Assembly (NCBI RefSeq): GCF_024448715.1
Contig: NZ_JAMOHZ010000002.1
Span: 310,001-374,000 of the forward strand
Length of the DNA stretch: 64,000 bases
Source: Stutzerimonas stutzeri
GTDB taxonomy: Bacteria > Pseudomonadota > Gammaproteobacteria > Pseudomonadales > Pseudomonadaceae
Reading direction: 5' to 3'
Translations under genes and position numbers: made by a program
Shown: in pieces, positions 45,907 to 54,464 of the stretch
Numbering within the stretch: the first letter of the stretch is position 1
Layout: every line of letters starts with the position of its first letter
The notes under the pieces: model-generated
Seen by the model: the letters and a program-made list of their open reading frames with translations, nothing else
What the model was told of the DNA's origin: nothing
Database searches by the model: none

Positions 45907-47175
45907 CTAATCCAACAATCGCCCCAGCCCCGCCAGCAGCCGCTCCAGCGCGCCCTGATTATTTTTCAACACGCCGTACCCCGCAACCCGCGCCCGCTCG
46001 GCTCGCTCCGGATCGCACCAGAGCGCTGTGATCTCAGCCGCCAGTTCGGGGGCGCTGGTGATTTCGCCAAGCGCACCGGCTTCTCGCAGTTGTGCGGCGA
46101 TGTCGAGAAAGTTGAACAGGTGCGGCCCCGTCAATACCGGCTTGCCCAAGGCGGCAGGCTCGAGCAGGTTGTGCCCGCCGGTCGGGACCAGGCTGCCGCC
46201 GACAAAGGCGACATCCGCCAGCGCGAACAGAAACAGCAGCTCGCCCATGGTGTCGCCGAGCAGCATTTGAGTTCCGGCCTGAGGCGCCTCATCGAATGAG
46301 CGACGAACCGTAGTGAAGCCCTGTTTACGGCATAGCTCAAACACCGAGCCAAATCGCTCAGGATGGCGCGGCACCAGGATCAGTAGGGCGTCGGGGTGTT
46401 CGACGAGCAATTGTCGATGCGCAGCCAACAAAATTTCGTCTTCACCAGTGTGGGTGCTGGCGCTGATCCATATTGGCCGCGTTGCCGCACCCCAGCGCTG
46501 GCGGAGCTGCGCGGCCCGCTCGGGTAGCGTCGGGTCGACGCTGAGGTCGAACTTGATCGAGCCGGTCACCGTTACGCAGTCTTCACGCGCGCCCAGCTGC
46601 CGAAAGCGCGTAGCCTCGGCGTCGGTCTGCGCAGCAATCAAACTGAGCTCCGCGAGCATCGGCGCGGTCAGCCAAGCGAATCGCGCATAGCCCCGTGCCG
46701 AGCGCTCGGACAATCGCGCATTGGCCAGCGCCACGGGAATGCCGCGGCGCGCGCACTGATGAATATGGTTGGGCCATAGCTCGGTTTCCATCACCACGGC
46801 GAGTTTAGGCTGTAGCCGCTGCAGGAAACGAGACGCCGCCCAAGGCAGGTCATACGGCAGATAGCAGTGCTGCACCGAGTCGCCAAATAGCGCCTTGATC
46901 CGCTCCGAACCGGTCGGCGTCATGCAGGTGACGGTGATCGGCAGCTGCGGATAACGCACCTTCAGCTCGCGAATCATCGGCGCTGCGGCAATGCTCTCCC
47001 CCACCGACACGGCGTGAACCCAGATACCGCCCGGCTCGAATATTGGAAATCCGACGGCAAAACGTTCACCAACCCGCTTCGAATAGGCAGGAGCTCGGCG
47101 GGAGCGCCAAAGCAGCCGCACCAGAACGAGGGGCAAGGCGAGATGGAACAGCAAGGTATAGAGGGTGCGATTCAT
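45907..47175 (-). CDS. waaA: 3-deoxy-D-manno-octulosonic acid transferase (WaaA/KdtA)
   Basis: Transfers two Kdo residues to lipid IVA, the first core step of lipopolysaccharide. The 422-residue product has the KdtA N-domain (RVGERFAVGFPIFEPGGIWVHAVSVGESIAAAPMIRELK) and the C-terminal GT30 nucleotide-sugar site (PTGGHNLLEPAALGKPVLTGPHLFNF). An N-terminal membrane anchor segment is present (about residues 5-22). Convergent with the TolC gene. Confidence 0.95.
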   Translation of the reverse strand: MNRTLYTLLFHLALPLVLVRLLWRSRRAPAYSKRVGERFAVGFPIFEPGGIWVHAVSVGESIAAAPMIRELKVRYPQLPITVTCMTPTGSERIKALFGDSVQHCYLPYDLPWAASRFLQRLQPKLAVVMETELWPNHIHQCARRGIPVALANARLSERSARGYARFAWLTAPMLAELSLIAAQTDAEATRFRQLGAREDCVTVTGSIKFDLSVDPTLPERAAQLRQRWGAATRPIWISASTHTGEDEILLAAHRQLLVEHPDALLILVPRHPERFGSVFELCRKQGFTTVRRSFDEAPQAGTQMLLGDTMGELLFLFALADVAFVGGSLVPTGGHNLLEPAALGKPVLTGPHLFNFLDIAAQLREAGALGEITSAPELAAEITALWCDPERAERARVAGYGVLKNNQGALERLLAGLGRLLD

Positions 47176-47251
47176 GGAGGGGAGTTTACGCGAAACTCGG
47201 CGGAGGCTGGACGAGCGCCGTGCCCGCTCGTGATCGTTGGCGCTCGGGCAA

Positions 47252-47326
47252 TGATGGTGGGCTGAAGCCCACCCTACCCGTCGACACTGGATTGCTACTG
47301 CAGGGTGGGCTTCAGCCCACCAGAAG
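47252..47326. repeat. REP-like inverted repeat (GGTGGGCTGAAGCCCACCCT)
   Basis: GGTGGGCTGAAGCCCACCCT at 47256-47275 is itself palindromic and is mirrored by AGGGTGGGCTTCAGCCCACC at 47302-47321. This is the second REP type in the window. It lies between the waaA start and the FAD oxidoreductase start, in the promoter region for both. Confidence 0.85.
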
Positions 47327-47435
47327 CATCTACCCAGACGGCATTCCAGTTACGCGCTCCGCTTGTACTTGGCGCTTATGGCTCCCTCCGTACGGTTATA
47401 CTCCCGGCCCGTATTCACAGCTTTACAGGCGAGAT

Positions 47436-48617
47436 ATGCCCATGTCCGAATCCCTCAGCACCGATGTCCTGATCGTAGGCGGTGGCGTCGCCGGCCTTTG
47501 GCTGAATGCGCGCCTGCGCCGGCTAGGCTATTCAACGCTGCTGATTGACAAGGGCGTACTCGGCGGCGGACAGAGTGTGAAATCGCAGGGGATCATTCAT
47601 GGCGGGACAAAGTACGCCTTGAGCGGCGCGCTGACTGGCGCCTCCGAGGCCATCGCCGACATGCCACGGCGCTGGCGTGAAGCGCTGGCCGGCAGCGGCG
47701 AGTTGGATCTAACCGGCGTGCGGTTGCTATCTGATGCGCATTATCTATGGTCGCCCGGCACCCTGACTGGCAACCTCACCAGCTTTTTCGCCAGTAAGGC
47801 GGTGCGCTCGCGGGTTGGCCAGGTCAAGGGCAGCGAGTTGCCGCCCGCGTTGCAGGACCCGCATTTCAAGGGCAAGGTCTATCGGCTCAGTGAATTGGTG
47901 CTGGACGTGCCCAGTCTGATTCATCGTTTGGTGGAACTTGCTGATACCGGCCTATTGGCAGCCGACAAAATCGAGCCACTGCAAGAAAGCGGTGAGTTGG
48001 TGGGGCTGATTGTCGACGGCCGCGCCGTGCGAGCGCAGCGCATTATTTTTACCGCAGGCGCTGGCAATGCCGAATTGCTGAGCGGGCTCGGCCTCGCGCA
48101 GCCGGCGATGCAGAAGCGCCCGCTGCATATGGTGATCGTCAAGGCCGCCACGCTGAAGCCACTGTATGCACATTGCCTGGGCGGAGGCTCGAAGCCGCGG
48201 ATCACCGTCACCAGCCATCCGGCAGCCGACGGCGAATGGATTTGGTACTTGGGTGGCGACCTGGCCGAGGCCAGCGGCGTTGCGCGCGACGAAGCGGCGC
48301 AGATCGCCGCGGCGAAGAAAGAGCTTGGCGAACTCGTACCCTGGATCGACCTGTCCGACGCGCAATGGGCCACGCTGCGTATCGATCGAGCCGAGCCGGC
48401 CCAGTCAGCGCAGGCACGGCCAGACAATGCCTTTCTAGCCGAGCAGAGTCGACTGCTGGTCGGCTGGCCGACCAAGCTAGCGCTGTCGCCGGATTTCGCT
48501 GACCGCGTCGAAAACGCACTGACTCGAGACGGCATCCGTCCGCAGCAGCAGCCGCCTCTTCCAGAGCTGCCACGTCCCGCCGTAACTGGCCCTTTCTGGG
48601 AAGGGCTACTGCCATGA
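47436..48617 (+). CDS. FAD-dependent oxidoreductase (DAO family)
   Basis: A 393-residue flavoprotein. The N-terminal dinucleotide motif DVLIVGGGVAGLWLNARL (GxGxxG) and the second glycine loop GGGQSVKSQGIIHGG identify the D-amino-acid oxidase / glycerol-3-phosphate dehydrogenase-like fold. The substrate is unknown. The ATG at 47436 follows AGGCGAG; an ATG two codons later is possible. Its stop overlaps the aldo/keto reductase start by 4 nt, so the two are coupled. Confidence 0.85.
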   Translation: MPMSESLSTDVLIVGGGVAGLWLNARLRRLGYSTLLIDKGVLGGGQSVKSQGIIHGGTKYALSGALTGASEAIADMPRRWREALAGSGELDLTGVRLLSDAHYLWSPGTLTGNLTSFFASKAVRSRVGQVKGSELPPALQDPHFKGKVYRLSELVLDVPSLIHRLVELADTGLLAADKIEPLQESGELVGLIVDGRAVRAQRIIFTAGAGNAELLSGLGLAQPAMQKRPLHMVIVKAATLKPLYAHCLGGGSKPRITVTSHPAADGEWIWYLGGDLAEASGVARDEAAQIAAAKKELGELVPWIDLSDAQWATLRIDRAEPAQSAQARPDNAFLAEQSRLLVGWPTKLALSPDFADRVENALTRDGIRPQQQPPLPELPRPAVTGPFWEGLLP

Positions 48618-49426
48618 CGGCCACACTGCATGACCTGCACCGCCCGCTCGGCAGCACCGGCTTGATGGTTTCACCGCTGGGTCTTGGTACCGTCAAGTTG
48701 GGGCGCGACCAAGGTGTGAAATACCCCAACGGCTTCAGCATCCCCGATGACGCGCAAGCACGTCAGTTGCTTGGGCTGGCGCAAGACCTGGGCATCAATC
48801 TGATCGACACTGCGCCAGCTTACGGTGTCAGCGAGCAGCGACTGGGGCCTCTCTTGCACGGCCAGCGCGACCATTGGGTGATCGTCAGCAAGGTCGGCGA
48901 AGAGTTCATCGACGGCCAGTCGCACTTCGATTTTTCGCCTATGCATACCCGCCTCTCAGTCGAGCGCAGCCTCAAGCGACTGCAGACCGACCGCATCGAT
49001 CTGGTTCTGGTGCACTCGGACGGACATGACCTCGACATTCTCCAGCACAGCGGTGTTTACCAGACCCTCGCCGAGCTCAAGCGCGAAGGCAAGATTCTCG
49101 GCTATGGGCTATCCGGCAAGACGGTAGAGGGAGGCTTGCTCGCGCTCGAACAGGGTGATTGCGCGATGGTGACCTATAACCTCAACGAGCAAAGCGAAAG
49201 GCCGGTGCTCGACTATGCTCATACCCACAGCAAAGGCGTCCTGGTTAAAAAAGCCCTTGCTAGCGGCCATGCCTGCCTGAAAGCAGGCGAGGATCCGGTC
49301 AGGCTCAGCTTCGAACTACTCTTCGCGCATCCGGGCGTGGCCGCAGCCATTATTGGCACCATTAACCCGCAGCACTTGTCAGAAAACGTGCATACCGCTG
49401 CAGCCGTTTTATCCCAACAACAATAA
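48614..49426 (+). CDS. Aldo/keto reductase
   Basis: A 270-residue NADP-dependent reductase of the AKR superfamily. It starts with PLGSTGLMVSPLGLGTVKLG. The catalytic tetrad is recognisable: Asp/Tyr in LIDTAPAYGVSEQ, Lys in VIVSKVGEE, and His in LVHSDG. The barrel strand GYGLSGKTVEGGL lies at about 160. Substrate unknown. Coupled to the FAD oxidoreductase; the next gene begins 40 nt downstream on the same strand. Confidence 0.92.
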   Translation: MTATLHDLHRPLGSTGLMVSPLGLGTVKLGRDQGVKYPNGFSIPDDAQARQLLGLAQDLGINLIDTAPAYGVSEQRLGPLLHGQRDHWVIVSKVGEEFIDGQSHFDFSPMHTRLSVERSLKRLQTDRIDLVLVHSDGHDLDILQHSGVYQTLAELKREGKILGYGLSGKTVEGGLLALEQGDCAMVTYNLNEQSERPVLDYAHTHSKGVLVKKALASGHACLKAGEDPVRLSFELLFAHPGVAAAIIGTINPQHLSENVHTAAAVLSQQQ

Positions 49427-49466
49427 CGACGGCCCTACGGCCGACCCCGACGCAAGGAGGAGCCGA

Positions 49467-50354
49467 ATGCCGCGCGTGCTGATCCGCAAGAACCCCACCG
49501 TATTCAAGACCCTGCCGGTACTCGTCGATGCCAGCCCGGAAGGGCTGCGTTACCAGAGCCTCGGCCGGCCGCTGAACTTCAGCGAAATGCTTGAGCGCCG
49601 CCGGCCAGCCGAAGTCGACGACCCGGCCCGCTTCAGCATCGAACTGGCAAACCTCGGCGTTTCGGTACGCCTGACTCTCTGCTGGCAGGGCCAGGAATAC
49701 TGGGTGCTGGTGAGACAACAAAGGCTGGACCGCGGCGATGTTGTTCTCAAACTTATTTCCGGTTATGTGCCGGCGCACGAACTCAGCCTGCCGCTGCTCA
49801 CCGCAATCCAGGAAGTAGCCGAAGAATGTCTTCTGGAAACACCGGAAGGCTGGCTCGCTGGGCGTTTCGGCGACATATGGCTACCCGCGCCCTACCAGGA
49901 CAGCCTGCGCTATCGCGAGGCGGTGCATTTCAATCTGACCTCGTTGTCCGGATCGGCCAAGCCAGTGCAATGCGGCCAGATGACCCTGATGGAGCGGCCG
50001 CGGGCTTATGTACACCTGCCGACCGCATCGTTGCAGCTGGTCTACGACATGCGCCTGGAACTACCGAAAGAGACGCGGGAACTGAGCCTGTTCCACGTCG
50101 ATGAACGCCTCGATGACGGTAAGCTGGTTGCGCAGTTGGATCGAAGTCGTCCCGACCTTTATTTGATTCCGCTACAGCAAGGACGACCAACGGCAGCGTT
50201 GCTGACCCTGCGTAAAGGCCAACCGGTGCCCGCTAGCACACGCGGCCTATGGTTGTCGGAGAGTTTTGCTGCCCAAGATGAATGGGTCGTCAGAGACGAA
50301 CGGATACGCTGGCGGGACTGGATCGGTACGACTACCGTGGTTGCATCTCGGTAA
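49467..50354 (+). CDS. Uncharacterised protein with a Nudix-like domain
   Basis: A 295-residue cytoplasmic protein whose ATG follows AAGGAGG. I do not recognise a named family. Residues about 75-125 resemble a Nudix fold: WVLVRQQRL, then GYVPAHE (Gly99, Glu104) and QEVAEECLL (Gln115-Leu123). The helix portion fits RE-x-x-EE-x-G, but the spacing after Glu104 is nine residues instead of seven, and Arg is replaced by Gln and Gly by Leu. Activity is doubtful. It is found in the third position after the FAD oxidoreductase and aldo/keto reductase genes, as I recall in P. aeruginosa. Confidence 0.7.
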   Translation: MPRVLIRKNPTVFKTLPVLVDASPEGLRYQSLGRPLNFSEMLERRRPAEVDDPARFSIELANLGVSVRLTLCWQGQEYWVLVRQQRLDRGDVVLKLISGYVPAHELSLPLLTAIQEVAEECLLETPEGWLAGRFGDIWLPAPYQDSLRYREAVHFNLTSLSGSAKPVQCGQMTLMERPRAYVHLPTASLQLVYDMRLELPKETRELSLFHVDERLDDGKLVAQLDRSRPDLYLIPLQQGRPTAALLTLRKGQPVPASTRGLWLSESFAAQDEWVVRDERIRWRDWIGTTTVVASR

Positions 50355-50367
50355 ACGTATACATGAT

Positions 50368-50393
50368 GCGCCTGACCGTCCTGGGCCAGGCGC
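50368..50393. terminator. Hairpin between convergent genes
   Basis: GCGCCTG (50368-50374) pairs with CAGGCGC (50387-50393) around a 12-nt loop, in the 49-nt gap between the Nudix-like gene and hldE. It could end transcription from both sides, but no T-run follows on either strand. Confidence 0.35.
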
Positions 50394-50403
50394 GGAGCCA
50401 AAA

Positions 50404-51825
50404 TCAGCGACTACGGATTTTCTCGACTATCGCGGTGGTGGAACTGTTCTCAACTAATCCCAGCACCTTGACGACGCCGCCATATGCGGTGACTAGGTCG
50501 GCGCCAACTACCTGATCGACGCCGTAGTCGCCACCTTTGACGAGTACATCCGGTTTGACCTGCGCCAGCAGGTTTTCCGGTGTATTTTCGGCAAAGCAGA
50601 CAACCCAATCCACCGCGCCGAGGCCCGCCAGCACAGCCATGCGCCGATCCACAGAGTTGATCGGCCGGCCCGGCCCCTTCAAACGGCTCACCGATCCATC
50701 ATCATTGACCGCAACGATTAGACGATCACCCTGAGCACGAGCCTGCTCAAGATAGGTCACGTGACCGGCGTGCAGAATGTCGAAACATCCATTGGTAAAG
50801 ACGATCCTCTCGCCATCGGCGCGGGCGTCCTCAATGGCGGTAAGAAGCTGTTCGAGTGTCATCACGCCGCGCTCGGAACCCTCTTCGCGTTGCACTGCGC
50901 GGCGCAATTCAGGCGCGCTGATGCAGGCGGTGCCCAGCTTGCCAACTACGATGCCGGCGGCCAGATTGGCCAGAGCAACGGCCTGCGGCAGCTCCTCGCC
51001 TGCGGCGATGGCCGCCGCCAGGGTCGAAATCACGGTATCGCCAGCGCCGGTGACATCGAACACCTCGCGTGCGCGCGCCGGCAAATGCAACGGAGAATGC
51101 TCTGGACGTAGCAAGGTCATTCCGTGCTCGCCGCGCGTTACCAGCAGCGCCCCAAGCTCCAAGCTGTGCATCAGCTCGGCGCCCTTGGCGACCAGCTCGG
51201 CCTCGTCGGCGCAATGACCGACTATGGCTTCGAATTCGCCGAGATTCGGCGTGATCACCGAGGCGCCACGATAGATCTCGAAATCCTTGCCCTTGGGATC
51301 GGCCAGCACGGGAATGCCGCGTGCTTTTGCCGCCTGGATCAAGGCCTGATGATTGCGCAGCGCGCCCTTGCCGTAATCGGACAGAATCAATACTTTGACA
51401 CCGCTCAGTAGCTGCTCGACGTCTTTCAGTAACGCCGCCGGATCGATATCGAAGGGCTCCTCGAAATCCATGCGCAGCAACTGCTGATGCCGGCTCATCA
51501 CTCGTAGCTTGATGATCGTCGGCTGATGTTCGATCGACTGGAAATGCGCCTCGACACCGGCCGCCGACAGGCTATCGATCAAACTCTGCCGCGCCTCGTC
51601 GACACCGGTAACCCCGACCAACACCGCGGGTGCACCCAGCGCGGCGATGTTCAGAGCGACGTTAGCCGCACCGCCCGGCCTATCCTCCACCTGATCGACC
51701 CTGACCACCGGCACCGGCGCTTCCGGCGATATCCGAGAGGTGCCGCCATGCCAGTAACGATCGAGCATGACATCGCCAACCACCAGGATAGCGGCTTGGT
51801 CGAATCGGGGCATGGATAGCTTCAT
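50404..51825 (-). CDS. hldE: Bifunctional heptose 7-phosphate kinase / heptose 1-phosphate adenylyltransferase HldE
   Basis: Makes ADP-heptose for the LPS core. The N-terminal PfkB-type kinase (about residues 1-318) has GDVMLDRYWHGG and the TGAGDT catalytic motif. The C-terminal adenylyltransferase (about 340-473) has the HxGH-type nucleotidyltransferase motif FTNGCFDILHAGHV. The 473-residue length is normal. It lies 112 nt downstream of msbA on the same strand. Known in Pseudomonas as rfaE. Confidence 0.96.
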   Translation of the reverse strand: MKLSMPRFDQAAILVVGDVMLDRYWHGGTSRISPEAPVPVVRVDQVEDRPGGAANVALNIAALGAPAVLVGVTGVDEARQSLIDSLSAAGVEAHFQSIEHQPTIIKLRVMSRHQQLLRMDFEEPFDIDPAALLKDVEQLLSGVKVLILSDYGKGALRNHQALIQAAKARGIPVLADPKGKDFEIYRGASVITPNLGEFEAIVGHCADEAELVAKGAELMHSLELGALLVTRGEHGMTLLRPEHSPLHLPARAREVFDVTGAGDTVISTLAAAIAAGEELPQAVALANLAAGIVVGKLGTACISAPELRRAVQREEGSERGVMTLEQLLTAIEDARADGERIVFTNGCFDILHAGHVTYLEQARAQGDRLIVAVNDDGSVSRLKGPGRPINSVDRRMAVLAGLGAVDWVVCFAENTPENLLAQVKPDVLVKGGDYGVDQVVGADLVTAYGGVVKVLGLVENSSTTAIVEKIRSR

Positions 51826-51937
51826 GTGGGCTCCGATGAAGAAGAAAAAGCGGCGGCGATATTAACATGTGGGGCCTGCAGCGTCAGGGCGGTCCGCCGC
51901 CCCTAGGTTCGGCAGAGAAAGGCACTTGACGAGCGCC

Positions 51938-53728
51938 TCAGGAATGCGCCCCGCCACTAATATCTTGGAACTGCGTGGCATGCAGCCTGGCGTAAGCACC
52001 GTTGGCTGCGAGCAGCTCGCCGTGCGTGCCGCGCTCAACGATGCGCCCTTGATCCATAACCAAAATCAGATCAGCTTTTTCAATAGTACTCAGGCGATGC
52101 GCGATAACAAGTGTAGTGCGCCCCGCCATCGCATGATCCAGCGCGCTTTGTATGTGACGCTCTGATTCGGTATCCAGCGCTGAGGTCGCCTCGTCCAGAA
52201 TTAGCACCGGTGCATCTTTTAACAGCGCACGGGCAATCACCAGACGCTGGCGCTGACCGCCAGAAAGCAACACGCCATTCTCGCCGACTAGCGTATCGAA
52301 GCCCTGCGGCAACTGCTCAATAAATTCCTGCGCATAAGCCGCCTCAGCCGCATCAATAATGGCCTTACGCGGCGCACCGGCCAAATCACCGTAAGCAATA
52401 TTGTTGGCCACTGTATCGTTGAAAAGCGTCACTTGCTGGGTTACTAGCGCAATATGTCGGCGCAAATTACGCAGTCGATACTTCTCGGTCGCTGTGCCAT
52501 CAATTAGTATCTCGCCTTGATCCTGAAGGTAAAAGCGAGGGATTAAATTGACCAAGGTTGACTTGCCACTACCGGAACGGCCAACCAGAGCTACCATCTG
52601 CCCCGGCTCAACAGTAAAACTGATCTGCTGTAACACTGTCTTAGTCGTGCCTGGATACCGGAACGAGAGATTTTTCACCTCGACACGGCCACTCACCTGC
52701 TCACGTTCAATACTGCCAGTATCCTGTTCTGGCTCTTCATCTAGCTGATCAAAGATACTTTCAGCAGCCGCAATACCTTTTTGAATATTGGCACTAACTT
52801 CTGATAACTGGCGGATTGGTTTAGGCAGCAAACCGGCCGCAGTGATGTAAGAAACCAGATCACCAGCGGTGGCCTCGCCACGCAGAAACAACACCAGGAA
52901 CATCACTCCAGCCATAGCGCCATAGGCCACCAGTTGTAACATAGGCGTGAATACCGCGCCGGTACGCACCATTTTCAGCCCACGCTGGCGGTTGCTCTCA
53001 CTGGCTCGGTGGAAGCGCTCACTTTCATATGCCTCACCACCAAAACTGCGTACCACCCGATAACCGGTGATGGTTTCTGAAGTCACATGGGTTACATCTC
53101 CCATAGCCGTTTGAATCTTCTTACTCTGCTTGCGAAACTTCTTGCTGGTGCTATTAACCATCAGCCCAATCACCGGCAACACCGCCATCAGCACCATGGT
53201 CAATTTCCAGTTCATCCATAGCAGATAGGCAAACAAGAAGATTACCGTCATGCCTTCACGAAATACTACTTTGATTGCATCGGTAGCCGCACCGGTCACC
53301 ATGGTCACGTTGAAAGTCACTCTGGATACCAGATGACCGGAGTTGTTATTATCAAAATAACGGTTGGGCAGGATCAGCAAATTATCAAACAAGGCGGTAC
53401 GCAAATCATGAACCACACCCAGCGACACTTTGGCAATATAATAATTACCGAGAAAGGAGCCGACCCCCTGGTACATGGCAACCAGAATAATAAACAATGG
53501 AAAGCCCCAGATTAGCGGCACGCCGAAAAACAGTGCCGAACCACCCTGATTCAATCCGTCAACAAAAAACTTTAACATCCAGGCCAACGCCGGCTGACTA
53601 GAGGCGAATATTATAAAACCGGCAATACTGACCGCAAATGGCATCCAATAAGGTTTTACATAACCAAGCAGCCGCATATAAATACGTGTACTTGAGCGGG
53701 CAAAGCTTTCTTCCTGAGAGTCCGACAT
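51938..53728 (-). CDS. msbA: Lipid A export ABC transporter MsbA
   Basis: Homodimeric inner-membrane ABC exporter that flips lipid A-core. Six transmembrane helices (about residues 20-310) are followed by the ATPase domain with Walker A GRSGSGKST, signature LSGGQRQR and Walker B VLILDEATSALD. The 596-residue length is normal. Base composition turns AT-rich within the gene (its N-terminal part), unlike the neighbours to the left. Divergent from the kinase-like gene at 53859. Confidence 0.95.
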   Translation of the reverse strand: MSDSQEESFARSSTRIYMRLLGYVKPYWMPFAVSIAGFIIFASSQPALAWMLKFFVDGLNQGGSALFFGVPLIWGFPLFIILVAMYQGVGSFLGNYYIAKVSLGVVHDLRTALFDNLLILPNRYFDNNNSGHLVSRVTFNVTMVTGAATDAIKVVFREGMTVIFLFAYLLWMNWKLTMVLMAVLPVIGLMVNSTSKKFRKQSKKIQTAMGDVTHVTSETITGYRVVRSFGGEAYESERFHRASESNRQRGLKMVRTGAVFTPMLQLVAYGAMAGVMFLVLFLRGEATAGDLVSYITAAGLLPKPIRQLSEVSANIQKGIAAAESIFDQLDEEPEQDTGSIEREQVSGRVEVKNLSFRYPGTTKTVLQQISFTVEPGQMVALVGRSGSGKSTLVNLIPRFYLQDQGEILIDGTATEKYRLRNLRRHIALVTQQVTLFNDTVANNIAYGDLAGAPRKAIIDAAEAAYAQEFIEQLPQGFDTLVGENGVLLSGGQRQRLVIARALLKDAPVLILDEATSALDTESERHIQSALDHAMAGRTTLVIAHRLSTIEKADLILVMDQGRIVERGTHGELLAANGAYARLHATQFQDISGGAHS

Positions 53729-53858
53729 AAGCTCTTCACGAAATGGAATCAGGGCGAAAGTCTAACACAGCCCACCTGATCGCAGACAGGCATGTCCGCG
53801 ACACATGAAACATCAGCACAGTTACGCTAAACTAGCGTTTTGCTTCAGGAATGTGGCG

Positions 53859-54464
53859 GTGCAAATACTCAGCAGGGAGGACTTCGCCGCCTGGCGTAAC
53901 GATGCTCAGGTGCTCGAAAGGGACGGGCATGGCGATAAGGTCCTGCGCTTGGCGGATGGTACCTTTCTCAAGCTATTTCGACGCAAGAGCTGGCTTTCCA
54001 AGACTGCATTCTATTCTCCGGCCAGGCGCTTCGCCGACAACGCTGCTGCCTTGCAGCTTCTTGGCATCCCTTGCCCAAAAGTTATCCGGCTATACCGAAT
54101 GAGCGCACCCTATCGCTCAGTAGTGCATTACCAGCCTCTGGCGGGTGAAACGCTGCGCCACTTGCTGCAAAAGGATGGCACCCTGGATCAGCAGAAACTG
54201 TTTATCCGCCTTGCTGAATTTATTACCCAACTGCACGCCTCCGGAGTGTATTTTCGGTCGTTGCATATGGGCAACATAGTACTGACCCCCAGCAACAATT
54301 TTGGGCTAATAGATATATCAGATATGCGCTGTCTCGGCCGGCCATTATCACGCCGCTTGCGCAACAGAAATTACCAGCACTTATTGCGCTACGACAGCGA
54401 CTGGGCGCTCGCAAACCCGGAAGCTCGCCTGTTATTCACCGCCGACACCCGCCCCGCACTGTGA
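53859..54464 (+). CDS. InaA-type kinase-like protein beside waaL (possible pseudokinase)
   Basis: A 201-residue small kinase-like protein of the LPS-kinase/InaA ('toluene tolerance') type. GTG at 53859 follows AGGA at 8-nt spacing; an upstream ATG at 53805 lacks one. Lys38 in TFLKLF would bind ATP. The catalytic loop reads YFRSLHMGNIVL, with Asn139 and then the metal-binding Asp152 in LIDISD. The usual catalytic Asp five residues before the Asn is Ser134. The role may be decoration of the LPS core, or non-enzymatic. Its stop overlaps the ligase start by 4 nt. Confidence 0.78.
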   Translation: MQILSREDFAAWRNDAQVLERDGHGDKVLRLADGTFLKLFRRKSWLSKTAFYSPARRFADNAAALQLLGIPCPKVIRLYRMSAPYRSVVHYQPLAGETLRHLLQKDGTLDQQKLFIRLAEFITQLHASGVYFRSLHMGNIVLTPSNNFGLIDISDMRCLGRPLSRRLRNRNYQHLLRYDSDWALANPEARLLFTADTRPAL

